Shown piece after piece: positions 7,197 to 14,282 of a stretch of 16,429 bases of DNA (positions are counted from its first letter, which is position 1; each line of letters starts with the position of its first letter). The DNA is taken from assembly GCA_003559755.1 (NCBI GenBank), contig PWKM01000336.1, positions 1 to 16,429 on the forward strand, in the 5' to 3' direction. The position numbers and the translations under genes are program-made. This DNA is from Planctomycetota bacterium. GTDB taxonomy: Bacteria; Planctomycetota; PUPC01. The notes under the pieces were generated by a model. That model saw only the letters and a list, made by a program, of their open reading frames with translations. It was not told where the DNA came from and did not search any database.

Positions 7197-7922
7197 TCAA
7201 CCGCCGAGGGCCTGCTCCAGCCGGGCCTCGGCCGTCGGCCAGTTGGCCAGCTCGTCCATGAACGTATCGACGAACGCCCCGCGGTCGTTCTGATACGACA
7301 GGTAGTAGGCGTGTTCCCACACGTCGCAGACGAGCAGGGGGACGGCCCCGGCGAAGAAGACGTTCTCGTGCTTCTCCGGGCCCAGCACGACGAGCCGGTC
7401 GCCCATCGGTTCGTATGCCAGGACGCCCCAGCCGCTGGCCTGGACCTGCTTGGTCACGGTGGCGAACAGCGTCTTCAGCCCCTGGAACGAGCCGAAGTCG
7501 CGCTCGATCATCTCGGCCAGCGCCCCGCCCGGCTCGCCGCCGCCGTCCGGGCTCATGCTCTGCCAGAACAGCACGTGATAGAGGTGGCCCGAGCCGTGGA
7601 ACGCCAGGGCCTTTGTCAGGGCGGAGACGTGCGACATGTCGCCCGACCGGGCCGCCGCGTCCAATTTCTCCAGCGAACCGTTCAGGCCGCGGACATATGC
7701 CGCGTGGTGTCTCCGATGATGCAGGTTCATCGTCCGCTCGTCGAGGTGCGGCTCCAGCGCGTCGTAGTCATAGGGCAGCGGCGGGAGCTCGTACCCCTTC
7801 GCGTTGCCCACCGCGACCGCCGGGGCGGCCATGGCCTGTTGGACGGTGCTGCAGCCGAACAGCGAAAAGGCACCCGCGGCCAGGCCGGCGTGCTTGAGCG
7901 CTTCGCGTCGTGTGATCTCCAT
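7197..7922 (-). CDS. Superoxide dismutase, Fe/Mn family, with Tat signal and lipobox
   Basis: 241 residues. The enzyme turns superoxide into oxygen and hydrogen peroxide. Metal ligands expected from the family are His68 (NLHHRRHHAAYV), His116 (GSGHLYHVLFW), Asp200 and His204 (CDVWEHAYYL); the gateway Tyr is Tyr76. The N-terminus MEITRREALKHAGLAAG has a twin-arginine motif (TRREALK), then a hydrophobic run ending LFGC with Cys24 as a likely lipidation site. The mature enzyme should therefore be folded and metal-loaded in the cytoplasm, exported by Tat and anchored facing the periplasm. The Gln that tunes the metal in E. coli SodA and SodB is missing: Gly112 is on one side, and His185 (EKHEN) lies near the other usual position, as in archaeal enzymes. 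Metal choice (Fe, Mn or either) cannot be read. AGGAGG lies 4 bases ahead of ATG 7922. It is divergent from corA. Confidence 0.93.
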   Translation of the reverse strand: MEITRREALKHAGLAAGAFSLFGCSTVQQAMAAPAVAVGNAKGYELPPLPYDYDALEPHLDERTMNLHHRRHHAAYVRGLNGSLEKLDAAARSGDMSHVSALTKALAFHGSGHLYHVLFWQSMSPDGGGEPGGALAEMIERDFGSFQGLKTLFATVTKQVQASGWGVLAYEPMGDRLVVLGPEKHENVFFAGAVPLLVCDVWEHAYYLSYQNDRGAFVDTFMDELANWPTAEARLEQALGG

Positions 7923-8293
7923 AGGACCTCCTCATCTCGGCCGGCCGGCCATCCGGCATTGACAGAAACAGATGATTCTAACGAACGAAAACCGGGTGCG
8001 GCCATCACATTTTACCCTATCCTCGCGTCGATTTCAGCCGGTTTTTGCTGTCGGTAAACCGCTGACATTCGCCCCCCCGCAAGGCCCGGTCGGCGCGGCT
8101 GCCGGCTCGGGCAGAGCGGCCCGATGCCCCCGCCTGCATGAGGAAGCGGGGGCGTCATCCTGAATGTCCTCCTCAGGGACGACCAACCCTGGCGATACGC
8201 GGAGCAAAAAAAGGTTGACTTTCAAGGCAGTTGCTTTCATGTTATTTAGGTATTGTGGCTTAACCAAACTCGTCCATTCTGGAGGGCATAGTC
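7923..8293. other. Gap between divergent sod and corA with three hairpins
   Basis: 371 bases without a gene. Three stem-loops are visible. The first is 8035-8044 with 8056-8064, nine pairs with one bulged base. The second is 8123-8133 with 8146-8156, eleven pairs including one G-T, built on GCCCCCGC/GCGGGGGC. The third is 8174-8178 with 8187-8191, five pairs. A more AT-rich stretch with an A7 run follows at 8195-8275. Because both flanking genes point away, these are not terminators of either gene; they could belong to a 5' leader or a small RNA. I could not match an M-box magnesium riboswitch. Confidence 0.4.
8215..8243 (+). promoter_or_regulatory. Weak candidate promoter of corA
   Basis: TTGACT (8215-8220) is a five-of-six -35 match. 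With 17 bases of spacing the -10 would be CATGTT (8238-8243), only three of six. The region is AT-rich and lies 50 bases ahead of the start codon, which favours a promoter here even though the -10 is poor. Confidence 0.25.
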
Positions 8294-9364
8294 ATGGCCG
8301 TTGATGCGAATTCGGGGGGCGGATATAAACGTGCTGTTGGCCTGCCGCCCGGCACACTCATCCACGTTGGCAAACCCCGCACGGACGATGTCGGGCTCAG
8401 CGTCATCAACTATTCGCCGTCCGACGTCGTCGAGCGCCGCATTTCTGTGGAGGAATGCGACGGGCTCCTCGGCTCCGACACCGTCACATGGATCAACGTC
8501 GACGGCGTACATGACCTCGATCTCATCCGGACGCTCGGCGAACGGTTCAACCTCCATCCGCTCCTGCTCGAGGACATCGTGAATACCCGCCAGCGGCCCA
8601 AAGTAGACGAATATGCGGACTACCTGTTCGTGGTTCTCAAAATGCTCTATATGCAGGAGGAAGACGGCTCACTCGGTGGCGAGCAGGTCTCGCTCGTCGT
8701 CGGCAGAAACTTCGTCATTTCCTTCCAGGAACAGCCGGGTGATGTCTTCGACCCCATCCGCAGCCGCATCCGGGGTGCCAAGGGCCGGATACGCGAGGCC
8801 GGGCCCGATTACCTCGCTTACGCCCTCATCGATGCCGTAGTCGACAACTATTTCCTCATCCTCGAGAGTGTGGGCGATCGGGTCGAGGAGATGGAAGACC
8901 GCGTCGTTGCCGAGCCCGAGTTAAACGTCCTCCGGGCCATTCGCCAGCTCAAGGGCGATGCCCTGCTCCTCCGCCGCTCCGTCTGGCCGCTGCGCGAAGT
9001 CGTCAGCTCACTCGCCCGGCAAGACTCTGCTCTCGTCAGGCCCGGCTCCCTGCCTTACCTGCGTGATCTTTACGATCATACCATCCAGGTCGCCGACACC
9101 GTCGAGACGTACCGCGACCTGATAGGCGGCTTGCGTGACATCTATCTGACCGTCATCTCGAATCGGATGAACGAAGTGATGAAAGTGCTCACCATCATCG
9201 CCACTATTTTTATCCCGCTTACTTTCATCGCCGGGGTTTACGGAATGAACTTCGAGCATATGCCCGAACTCAAATACACTTGGGGATATTTCGCCACCTT
9301 GGCGGTTATGTTGATCGTGGCTGTTGGCATGCTTATCTTCTTTAAGAAACGAAAATGGCTGTGA
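8294..9364 (+). CDS. corA: Magnesium/cobalt transporter CorA
   Basis: 356 residues, a normal length for CorA. A long cytoplasmic N-terminal funnel domain (about 1-295) ends in the stalk helix. Two membrane helices follow, at roughly 298-317 and 331-350, joined by the signature loop YGMNFEHMPEL (Gly-Met-Asn at 317-319). The C-terminus is the basic KKRKWL typical of the family. CorA works as a homopentameric channel that lets Mg2+, and often Co2+ or Ni2+, into the cell and is gated by internal Mg2+. GGAGG lies 8 bases before ATG 8294. By eye, codon use differs from the neighbours, with more CTC for Leu, more CGC for Arg and more T-ending codons. This suggests a different origin. The gene appears to stand alone. 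Confidence 0.95.
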   Translation: MAVDANSGGGYKRAVGLPPGTLIHVGKPRTDDVGLSVINYSPSDVVERRISVEECDGLLGSDTVTWINVDGVHDLDLIRTLGERFNLHPLLLEDIVNTRQRPKVDEYADYLFVVLKMLYMQEEDGSLGGEQVSLVVGRNFVISFQEQPGDVFDPIRSRIRGAKGRIREAGPDYLAYALIDAVVDNYFLILESVGDRVEEMEDRVVAEPELNVLRAIRQLKGDALLLRRSVWPLREVVSSLARQDSALVRPGSLPYLRDLYDHTIQVADTVETYRDLIGGLRDIYLTVISNRMNEVMKVLTIIATIFIPLTFIAGVYGMNFEHMPELKYTWGYFATLAVMLIVAVGMLIFFKKRKWL

Positions 9365-9408
9365 AGCGGGAGCGCAAGCTCACATTGCCCAAGAGAATCT
9401 AACTGAAC

Positions 9409-9465
9409 AGGTGGCCGGGCTGACGTTCCGATCTTACCACACGGTTTAAAGGCGGTGGGCCACCT
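9409..9465 (+). repeat. Inverted repeat downstream of corA
   Basis: AGGTGGCC (9409-9416) and GGCCACCT (9458-9465) form a perfect 8-base inverted repeat with 41 bases between, 45 bases after the corA stop. A smaller GAGC-GCAA-GCTC hairpin lies at about 9371-9382. Neither is followed by a T run. They could help end corA transcription, or be chance in GC-rich DNA. Confidence 0.3.
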
Positions 9466-9569
9466 CTGGAAGAGCCGAACGGCCTCGATCTTTTCCGCTT
9501 CCGGTGTTCGAATTTCTTGGCGGGCCTTCGCACGGAATTCCTGCGCGTCTCCGGGAGCGGTTGCGGTCC

Positions 9570-9598
9570 TTGCCCGTGACGGATGCGCACGGTACACT
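9570..9598 (+). promoter_or_regulatory. Candidate sigma70 promoter of the beta-propeller gene
   Basis: TTGCCC (9570-9575) is followed after 17 bases by TACACT (9593-9598), each four of six to consensus. Transcription would start near 9605, 36 bases ahead of the start codon, with GGGAG in between. It could also drive the MarC-family gene behind. Confidence 0.45.
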
Positions 9599-9640
9599 GT
9601 GGTCTGCAGTTGCTTCGCAGCTTCCCGCAGGGAGAACCGT

Positions 9641-10816
9641 ATGGCGAACGCGGCGAGACGCATCACCAATGGCCCCGGCTTCCACTGGTTCGGCTACTAC
9701 GACAAGCTGGAGTTCGACGCGACCGACCGCCGCGTCCTGGGGATGCGGGCCGAGTTCGAGGGCCGCGCCCCCGGGCCGGACGATGTCGTCACGGTCGGGA
9801 TGATCGACATCGAGCCCGGCGACCGGTGGGCCGAGCTCGGGGAGAGCCGGGCCTGGTGCTGGCAGCAGGGCTGCATGCTCCAATGGCTGCCGGGGTCCGA
9901 CTCGACCGTGCTGTGGAACGACCGCGAGGCGGACCGGTTCGTGTGCCGACTGCTCGACGTGGACACCGGGCGGCGGCGGACGATCGGCCAGCCGGTCTAT
10001 GCGGTCAGCCCCGACGGGGTCTGGGCGGTCGCCCCCGATTTCAGCCGGATCAACGATATGCGACCGGGCTACGGATACGCGGGTATCCCCGACCCCCGGG
10101 CCGACTCGCCGGCTCCGGCGGAGTCGGGCATCCGGCGGGTTCGGCTGGACACCGGCGAGTCGGACCTGATCGTGAGCATCGCCGAGGTCGCCCGCATCCC
10201 CTGGCCGCACGGGGACCTCCCGGAGGTCAAACACTATGTCAATCACCTGCTGGTCAGCCCCGACGGCTCCCGGTTCGTGTTTCTGCATCGGTGGTACGAG
10301 CCGGGCACCTCGGAGCGGCTGACCCGAATGTTCGTCTGCCGGCCGGACGGCAGCGGCCTGCGGGTGGTGTCGGACAGCGGGGACGCCTCGCACTTCATCT
10401 GGCGCGACCCCGACCACGTCCTGGTCTATTGCAGCGACGGCGGCGAGCCGGGGATGTGCCTGATCGACGTCCGCTCGCGCGAGACGGAGATGATCGACTC
10501 GGCGGCCCTGCCCAGCCCGGACGGGCATTTCTCGTATCTGCCCGGCCAGAACCTGGAGTGGATCGTGACCGACGGCGGGCCGCGGGGCGAAGAACGGATG
10601 TGCGACCTGGTGCTCTACCACCTGCCCACCGGGCAGGTCGAACCGGTCGCCTCGTTCCATCTGCCCGAGCGGTATGCCGGCCCCCAGCGGGTCGACCTGC
10701 ACCCCCGGGTGAGCCGGGACGGGCGGCGGGTTGTGGTGGACTCCGCCCGGGAGCAGGGACGACAGCTATACCTGGTGGACGTGGGCGGCATCCTGGACCG
10801 ATATGCCGGGAACTGA
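9641..10816 (+). CDS. Uncharacterised beta-propeller protein (oligogalacturonate lyase/TolB-like)
   Basis: 391 residues starting at ATG 9641, with GGGAG six bases upstream. It has no signal peptide or membrane segment. Repeating beta-propeller blades can be seen, several marked by PDG or RDG turns: AVSPDGVWAV, NHLLVSPDGSRFVFLHRW, SHFIWRDPDHVLVY, SPDGHFSYLPGQ and LHPRVSRDGRRVVVDS. The start HWFGYYDKLEFD and the segment WCWQQGCMLQWLPG look like fixed family signatures rather than generic blade sequence. Overall this resembles the propellers of cytoplasmic oligogalacturonate lyase (PL22) and TolB. Several His residues, for example in VKHYVNH and DASHF, could bind a metal, but I cannot place an active site. 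The gene lies 42 bases ahead of a MarC-family gene and they may share a transcript. Function unknown; a sugar-acid or oligosaccharide role is a guess from the fold. Confidence 0.8.
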   Translation: MANAARRITNGPGFHWFGYYDKLEFDATDRRVLGMRAEFEGRAPGPDDVVTVGMIDIEPGDRWAELGESRAWCWQQGCMLQWLPGSDSTVLWNDREADRFVCRLLDVDTGRRRTIGQPVYAVSPDGVWAVAPDFSRINDMRPGYGYAGIPDPRADSPAPAESGIRRVRLDTGESDLIVSIAEVARIPWPHGDLPEVKHYVNHLLVSPDGSRFVFLHRWYEPGTSERLTRMFVCRPDGSGLRVVSDSGDASHFIWRDPDHVLVYCSDGGEPGMCLIDVRSRETEMIDSAALPSPDGHFSYLPGQNLEWIVTDGGPRGEERMCDLVLYHLPTGQVEPVASFHLPERYAGPQRVDLHPRVSRDGRRVVVDSAREQGRQLYLVDVGGILDRYAGN

Positions 10817-10858
10817 TCCCGCGCCCGCCGAACTCGAGGGAAGGAGGCGAGCCGGCCC

Positions 10859-11446
10859 ATGTCTGTTTTCTCCGCTGCCATTCTGCTGTTTATGGTGATG
10901 GACCCCTTCGGCAACACCCCCCTGTTTGCGAGCGTGCTCAACACGGTCCCGACGGACCGGCACCGGAGGATCGTCGCCCGGGAATCGATCATCGCCCTGG
11001 GCATCCTTGTATTGTTCCTGTTCATCGGGCCGCCCTTTATGTCCGTGATGCAGATATCTCCGATCTCGCTGCGCCTGGCGGGCGGGCTGATCCTGCTGCT
11101 CATCGCGATCCGGATGGTGTTCGGCGAGACGGACGAGCTGTTCAAGGGCAGCCCGCGCGGCGAGCCGCTCATCGTCCCGTTCGCCGTCCCCTACATCGCC
11201 GGGCCGTCCACGACCGCGATGGTGCTCGTCCTGGTCGGCCAGGAGCCGGCCCGCTGGCCGGAATGGCTGCTCGCACTGTGCCTCGCCTGGCTGGCGGGTA
11301 CGGTGATCCTGCTGTCGGCGACGCGGCTAGCCCCGCTGCTGGGGAAACGGGTGCTCTGCGCGGTCGAGCGGCTGATGGGGCTCATCCTGGCCGCCATATC
11401 GGTCGAGATGTTCCTCGTCGGAATCTATGCGATTCTCGAGGCGTGA
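10859..11446 (+). CDS. MarC-family inner-membrane protein (UPF0056)
   Basis: 195 residues, almost all hydrophobic, with about six membrane helices. Family signatures are the first-helix MVMDPFGNTPLF and the fourth-helix region IVPFAVPYIAGPSTTAMVL, which carry the conserved Asp-Pro-Gly-Asn and Pro-Gly-Pro elements. The family was once linked to multiple antibiotic resistance through marC, but deletion work in E. coli did not support this; the transported substrate, if any, is unknown. AAGGAGG lies 11 bases ahead of ATG 10859, a slightly long spacing, but the start fits the usual N-terminus. The gene is preceded on the same strand by the propeller gene. It ends 11 bases from the stop of truB on the opposite strand, with no room for a separate terminator. 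Confidence 0.9.
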   Translation: MSVFSAAILLFMVMDPFGNTPLFASVLNTVPTDRHRRIVARESIIALGILVLFLFIGPPFMSVMQISPISLRLAGGLILLLIAIRMVFGETDELFKGSPRGEPLIVPFAVPYIAGPSTTAMVLVLVGQEPARWPEWLLALCLAWLAGTVILLSATRLAPLLGKRVLCAVERLMGLILAAISVEMFLVGIYAILEA

Positions 11447-11457
11447 ACGGGGAGCGC

Positions 11458-12381
11458 TCAGTGGACGTGGCCGCCCGGCCTCACGAACACCTTGTCGGGC
11501 CGGACCGACTGCCCGTCTGTCCGGACGTGCCCGATGGCGGCCAGCCGGCCCGCCCGGCCCAGGATGGCGACCGGCTCGCCGGGCTGGGGCAGGCCGGCCC
11601 CGATGCTCACCGCCTGGCCCATCGCCACCTTCTCGATCCGGGCGTCGTCCAGCTCGATTTGCCCCACGTCGCCCAGCGCCGCCAGCGGCGACATCAGGTG
11701 GCGTGCCGGATCGGCCTCGGTCAGTTCGACCGCATCGTCGAGGGTGAACGGGCCGACCGCGGTCCGCTCCAGCTCGGCGCAGTATCCGCCGACGCCCAGC
11801 TCGGCCCCGACGTCGCGGGCGAGCGACCGGATATACGTCCCCGCCCCGCAGCACACCTCGATCTCGAGCGCCGGCCACTCGTACCGCAGCAGCCCGATGC
11901 GATGGATGGTGACCGGGCGGGCGGCGAGCTCCGGGCACTCGCCCCGCCGGGCCAGCTTGTACGCACGGTGCCCCCCGACGTGGACCGCCGAGTGCGAGGG
12001 CGGCGTCTGGTCGATCCGCCCGACAAATCGGTTGAGGACCGCCGCGACCCGGTCGGCCGGGACGGGGCGCGCTTCGGGGACCGGCTCGACCGTTCCCTCC
12101 CGGTCGTCGGTCGTACTGGTCGCGCCCAGGGCGATCACGGCGCGATATTGTTTGGGCCGGCGTTGGACGTACTCGGCGAGCCGGGTGGCCGGGCCGACGC
12201 AGATCACCAGCACCCCGGTCGCCAGCGGATCGAGTGTACCGGCGTGCCCGACTTTCGTGCCCGGCGGGACGCGGCGGCGGACGGCCCCCACCGCCCGGTG
12301 GCTGGTCCATTCCAGCGGCTTGATGACGTTGAGGAAGCCGAACGGCCGAACGTCGCGGGGCAAGTGCTCTTCTCCGGCCAT
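11458..12381 (-). CDS. truB: tRNA pseudouridine(55) synthase TruB
   Basis: 307 residues. The enzyme makes pseudouridine at position 55 in the T loop of tRNAs. The catalytic motif KVGHAGTLDPLATGVL is intact, with catalytic Asp51. Other TruB landmarks are FLNVIKPLEWTSH at 16-28, QYRAVIALGATSTTDD, the SHSAVHVGGHRAYKLAR loop and CGAGTYIRSLARDVG. A short PUA-like C-terminal part follows (PVAILGRAGRLAAIGHV). The ribosome site before ATG 12381 is weak (AAGAGA). In many bacteria truB sits with rbfA, infB and rpsO; here it follows an SDR gene, 67 bases behind its stop, and likely shares that promoter. Confidence 0.95.
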   Translation of the reverse strand: MAGEEHLPRDVRPFGFLNVIKPLEWTSHRAVGAVRRRVPPGTKVGHAGTLDPLATGVLVICVGPATRLAEYVQRRPKQYRAVIALGATSTTDDREGTVEPVPEARPVPADRVAAVLNRFVGRIDQTPPSHSAVHVGGHRAYKLARRGECPELAARPVTIHRIGLLRYEWPALEIEVCCGAGTYIRSLARDVGAELGVGGYCAELERTAVGPFTLDDAVELTEADPARHLMSPLAALGDVGQIELDDARIEKVAMGQAVSIGAGLPQPGEPVAILGRAGRLAAIGHVRTDGQSVRPDKVFVRPGGHVH

Positions 12382-12448
12382 AGCGGTCTCTTGGAGCGGT
12401 GCTCCGGTCGATGTGATACGGAGAGCCCGGCCGGAGCGTCGGGCCCGG

Positions 12449-13357
12449 CTATCGGTCTCGGGCCTGCCGGGCCGTCTCTCGCACCACCTCGGTCAGGCAC
12501 CGTTTCGGTTCGCCCAGCCGGCTGTACAGCCGCGAGCTGTCCGCCAGGAAGCTCTCCCAGTGATAGTCGTCGGGGTTCTCGAACACCGGCTCGACTCCGA
12601 GGACGTCGGCCGCGGTCCGGGTCAATTTTTTGCGCGTGACCAGCTCCGGCCCGCCGCAGCACAGGATGGCCGGCGGGCTGTCGGCGACCTCGACGCTTCG
12701 GATGGTGTAATCGACCGCGTCGACGAGGTCGATGGGCGTCCATCGGAACGGCTCCTCGGGGTCGGCCCCGGGCATCGGCTTGCCCGCCGCCACCGCGTTC
12801 ACGCACCGGTCGGCGATCTCGTCGAAATCGACCGGCCAGTAGTAACGAAGAATGACGGCCGGGGTCCCGTGCAACATCGAGTTGGCGACCGCGATCTGCT
12901 CGCCGGCGAACTTGGCCAGATGATAGTTCTGCCGGTCCGGGTTGGGCTGAACGGGCGTGTCTTCATCGACCAGTTCGTCCGACTCGCGGCACACACCGCC
13001 GGTCGACGCCAGGAGGATCGCCCGCGCGTTCTGCCATCGCTGCATCACTCGTTCGGCCAGCGCCGCGTTGATGTCCATCACCGCCCGCCTGGCCTCGACG
13101 CCGGACTTCGACTTGTCCCAATACACCGCCTGGTGCAGGACGTAATCATAGTCGGGCATGTCGTCGACGGGGTCGGTCGACAGGTCGCGCTTCCAGGTGG
13201 TCACCCCCATCTCGTCGAGTTCCTCCCGGCTGCCGGGGCTCGAGTACCGGGCAACGCCGTGTACGGTGTGCCCGCGTTTCAGAAGCTCCCGGACGAGCCG
13301 TTTGGCGACCATGCCGGTGACGCCGGTAACCAGGAACGTGGAGTCGGCCTGAATCAT
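12449..13357 (-). CDS. NAD(P)-dependent epimerase/dehydratase, extended SDR family
   Basis: 302 residues with a Rossmann fold. The nucleotide-binding motif TGVTGMVA is at 11-18. The catalytic residues fit Ser118 or Thr119 (LLASTGGVC) and Tyr145-x-x-x-Lys149 (NYHLAKFAGEQIA). The middle part VILRYYWPVDFDE and the C-terminal FRWTPIDLVDAV match extended SDRs such as nucleotide-sugar epimerases or dehydratases. The NAD-binding glycine motif is TGxTGxV(A), so it may be an atypical member. The substrate is unknown and there are no sugar-nucleotide genes nearby. I chose ATG 13357 because AGGAGG lies four bases upstream; an open extension to 13423 runs through the promoter. It is first in a probable two-gene operon with truB. 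Confidence 0.88.
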   Translation of the reverse strand: MIQADSTFLVTGVTGMVAKRLVRELLKRGHTVHGVARYSSPGSREELDEMGVTTWKRDLSTDPVDDMPDYDYVLHQAVYWDKSKSGVEARRAVMDINAALAERVMQRWQNARAILLASTGGVCRESDELVDEDTPVQPNPDRQNYHLAKFAGEQIAVANSMLHGTPAVILRYYWPVDFDEIADRCVNAVAAGKPMPGADPEEPFRWTPIDLVDAVDYTIRSVEVADSPPAILCCGGPELVTRKKLTRTAADVLGVEPVFENPDDYHWESFLADSSRLYSRLGEPKRCLTEVVRETARQARDR

Positions 13358-13394
13358 CGGTCCTCCTCGTGGATGAGAGGTCGGCTTGTCTGAC

Positions 13395-13423
13395 AGGATA
13401 TCGGCCGGTCGGGGCAGAGTCAA
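13395..13423 (-). promoter_or_regulatory. Candidate sigma70 promoter of the SDR-truB operon
   Basis: On the minus strand TTGACT (13418-13423) is followed after 17 bases by TATCCT (13395-13400). The SDR start codon lies about 38 bases beyond the -10 box, with AGGAGG before it. This is one of the better promoters in the window. Confidence 0.6.
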
Positions 13424-13498
13424 CCCGGAGCTCGCCCGGTCGCGGGATCAGTGGAGCGTGGGCGCCGCCGATTTGGCACGAGATTCGCCGCTCCCGGC

Positions 13499-13527
13499 TT
13501 GACATGCCGCCGGGCGCGCAATATAAT
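13499..13527 (+). promoter_or_regulatory. Exact-consensus sigma70 promoter of the tRNA operon
   Basis: TTGACA (13499-13504), 17 bases, TATAAT (13522-13527): a full match to the sigma70 consensus in both boxes and spacing. The only plus-strand genes downstream are tRNA-Pro and tRNA-His, so this is a strong stable-RNA promoter. Transcription would start near 13534, about 140 bases ahead of the first tRNA. Confidence 0.85.
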
Positions 13528-13675
13528 TCCGGCGTTGGGTGAGCGTCACGATTTGCGAGGTTTGACAGATCAAACGCGGCGCCTCAAGGGGCATATGCCT
13601 CAGGGTGTGTGGTCGCCGCCGTACTCTTCGCCGCGGCGGTGACGGAAGCCCCGAGAGTGTCGGGCGGAGCCCCGC
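13528..13675 (+). other. Structured leader of the tRNA transcript
   Basis: About 140 bases between the promoter and tRNA-Pro. A stable hairpin joins GTCGCCGCCG (13612-13621) with CGGCGGTGAC (13634-13643), ten pairs with one G-T and a 12-base loop. Smaller GC-rich stems follow up to the tRNA. No open frame with a ribosome site is seen. It is probably a 5' leader cut off by tRNA processing enzymes. Confidence 0.4.
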
Positions 13676-13752
13676 CGGGGCGTAGCGCAGTTTGGCAGCG
13701 CGTCTGCTTTGGGAGCAGAAGGTCAGCGGTTCAAATCCGCTCGCCCCGACCA
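13676..13752 (+). tRNA. tRNA-Pro(TGG)
   Basis: 77 bases. The acceptor stem CGGGGCG (13676-13682) pairs with CGCCCCG (13742-13748), followed by discriminator A and an encoded CCA. The anticodon stem TCTGC/GCAGA encloses the loop TTTGGGA with anticodon TGG at 13710-13712, which reads CCA and other CCN proline codons. The T arm is GCGG-TTCAAAT-CCGC. Confidence 0.97.
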
Positions 13753-13793
13753 GTTTCGGCCCGGCACGGCAGGCCGGGCCGTTCGCGTCGTAT

Positions 13794-13871
13794 GGTGGAT
13801 GTAGCTCAGTCGGTTAGAGCGCCAGATTGTGGTTCTGGAGGCCGAGGGTTCGAATCCCTTCATCCACCCCA
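13794..13871 (+). tRNA. tRNA-His(GTG)
   Basis: 78 bases counting the extra G(-1) at 13794 that is special to histidine tRNA and faces discriminator C at 13868. The acceptor stem GTGGATG (13795-13801) pairs with CATCCAC (13861-13867); CCA is encoded. The anticodon stem CCAGA/TCTGG encloses TTGTGGT with anticodon GTG at 13829-13831. It lies 41 bases after tRNA-Pro in the same transcript. Confidence 0.97.
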
Positions 13872-13890
13872 GACGGACGGCCCGGGAGCG

Positions 13891-13916
13891 ACGGCCGGTC
13901 GCCGTTATCCATTCTT
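13891..13916 (+). terminator. Weak candidate terminator between the tRNAs and the response regulator gene
   Basis: ACGGC (13891-13895) and GCCGT (13901-13905) form a five-base stem with a five-base loop, followed by the pyrimidine-rich TATCCATTCTTC. It lies 20 bases after tRNA-His and between converging transcripts, the right place, but the stem is short and the T run poor. Confidence 0.3.
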
Positions 13917-13919
13917 CGG

Positions 13920-14270
13920 TCAGATCAGTTCTTCCCGCACCACGCTCAGCAGCTCGGCCCGGTTGTACGGCTTGCCGACGAGCACCTGGCTGGGCTGCCT
14001 GTCCACGCTGGCGGTGACCAGCGAGCTGAGGTAGACGACCGGGATGTCGGCGGTGGCGGGCTCGTCGCGGAGCGTCTGGCTGACGTCGCCCCCGTCCATC
14101 TCCGGCATCATGATGTCGAGGATGATGAGGTCCGGCCGCCTGCTCCGGGCCAGCCGGACTGCCGTCCGGCCGTTTTCGGCCTGGATGACCCGGTATCCGG
14201 CGGTGGTCAGGTGCTCGTTCAGCATTTTCAGGACGACCGGATCGTCGTCCACGATGAGGATCGTCTGCAT
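13920..14270 (-). CDS. Single-domain (CheY-like) response regulator
   Basis: 116 residues, one receiver domain and nothing else. The acidic pocket is Asp8-Asp9-Asp10 (VDDDP), the phosphorylation site Asp52 (ILDIMMPEMDG), the switch residue Ser82 (YLSS), and the conserved Lys100 (VGKPY). With no output domain it must act by binding a protein partner, or pass phosphate on. AGGAG lies six to seven bases before ATG 14270 and overlaps the stop region of the REC-HPt gene, which ends 12 bases upstream, so the two are co-translated. It is last in the operon of histidine kinase, REC-HPt and REC, and probably takes phosphate from the HPt domain. Confidence 0.93.
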   Translation of the reverse strand: MQTILIVDDDPVVLKMLNEHLTTAGYRVIQAENGRTAVRLARSRRPDLIILDIMMPEMDGGDVSQTLRDEPATADIPVVYLSSLVTASVDRQPSQVLVGKPYNRAELLSVVREELI

Positions 14271-14282
14271 CGCTTTCTCCTT

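Noticed and set aside
7923..8293. M-box magnesium riboswitch ahead of corA
   Set aside because: The conserved M-box core sequence could not be found, and the best promoter candidate lies downstream of the hairpins.
9583..12639. A very long open frame of about 1000 codons on the plus strand
   Set aside because: It runs out of frame through the propeller gene, the MarC gene and the antisense of truB and the SDR gene. Its translation is Pro/Gly/Arg-rich with no domain, a shadow caused by high GC content.
13676..13871. Integration (att) site at the tRNA genes
   Set aside because: Both tRNAs are complete, no repeat of their 3' ends is seen nearby, and there is no integrase.
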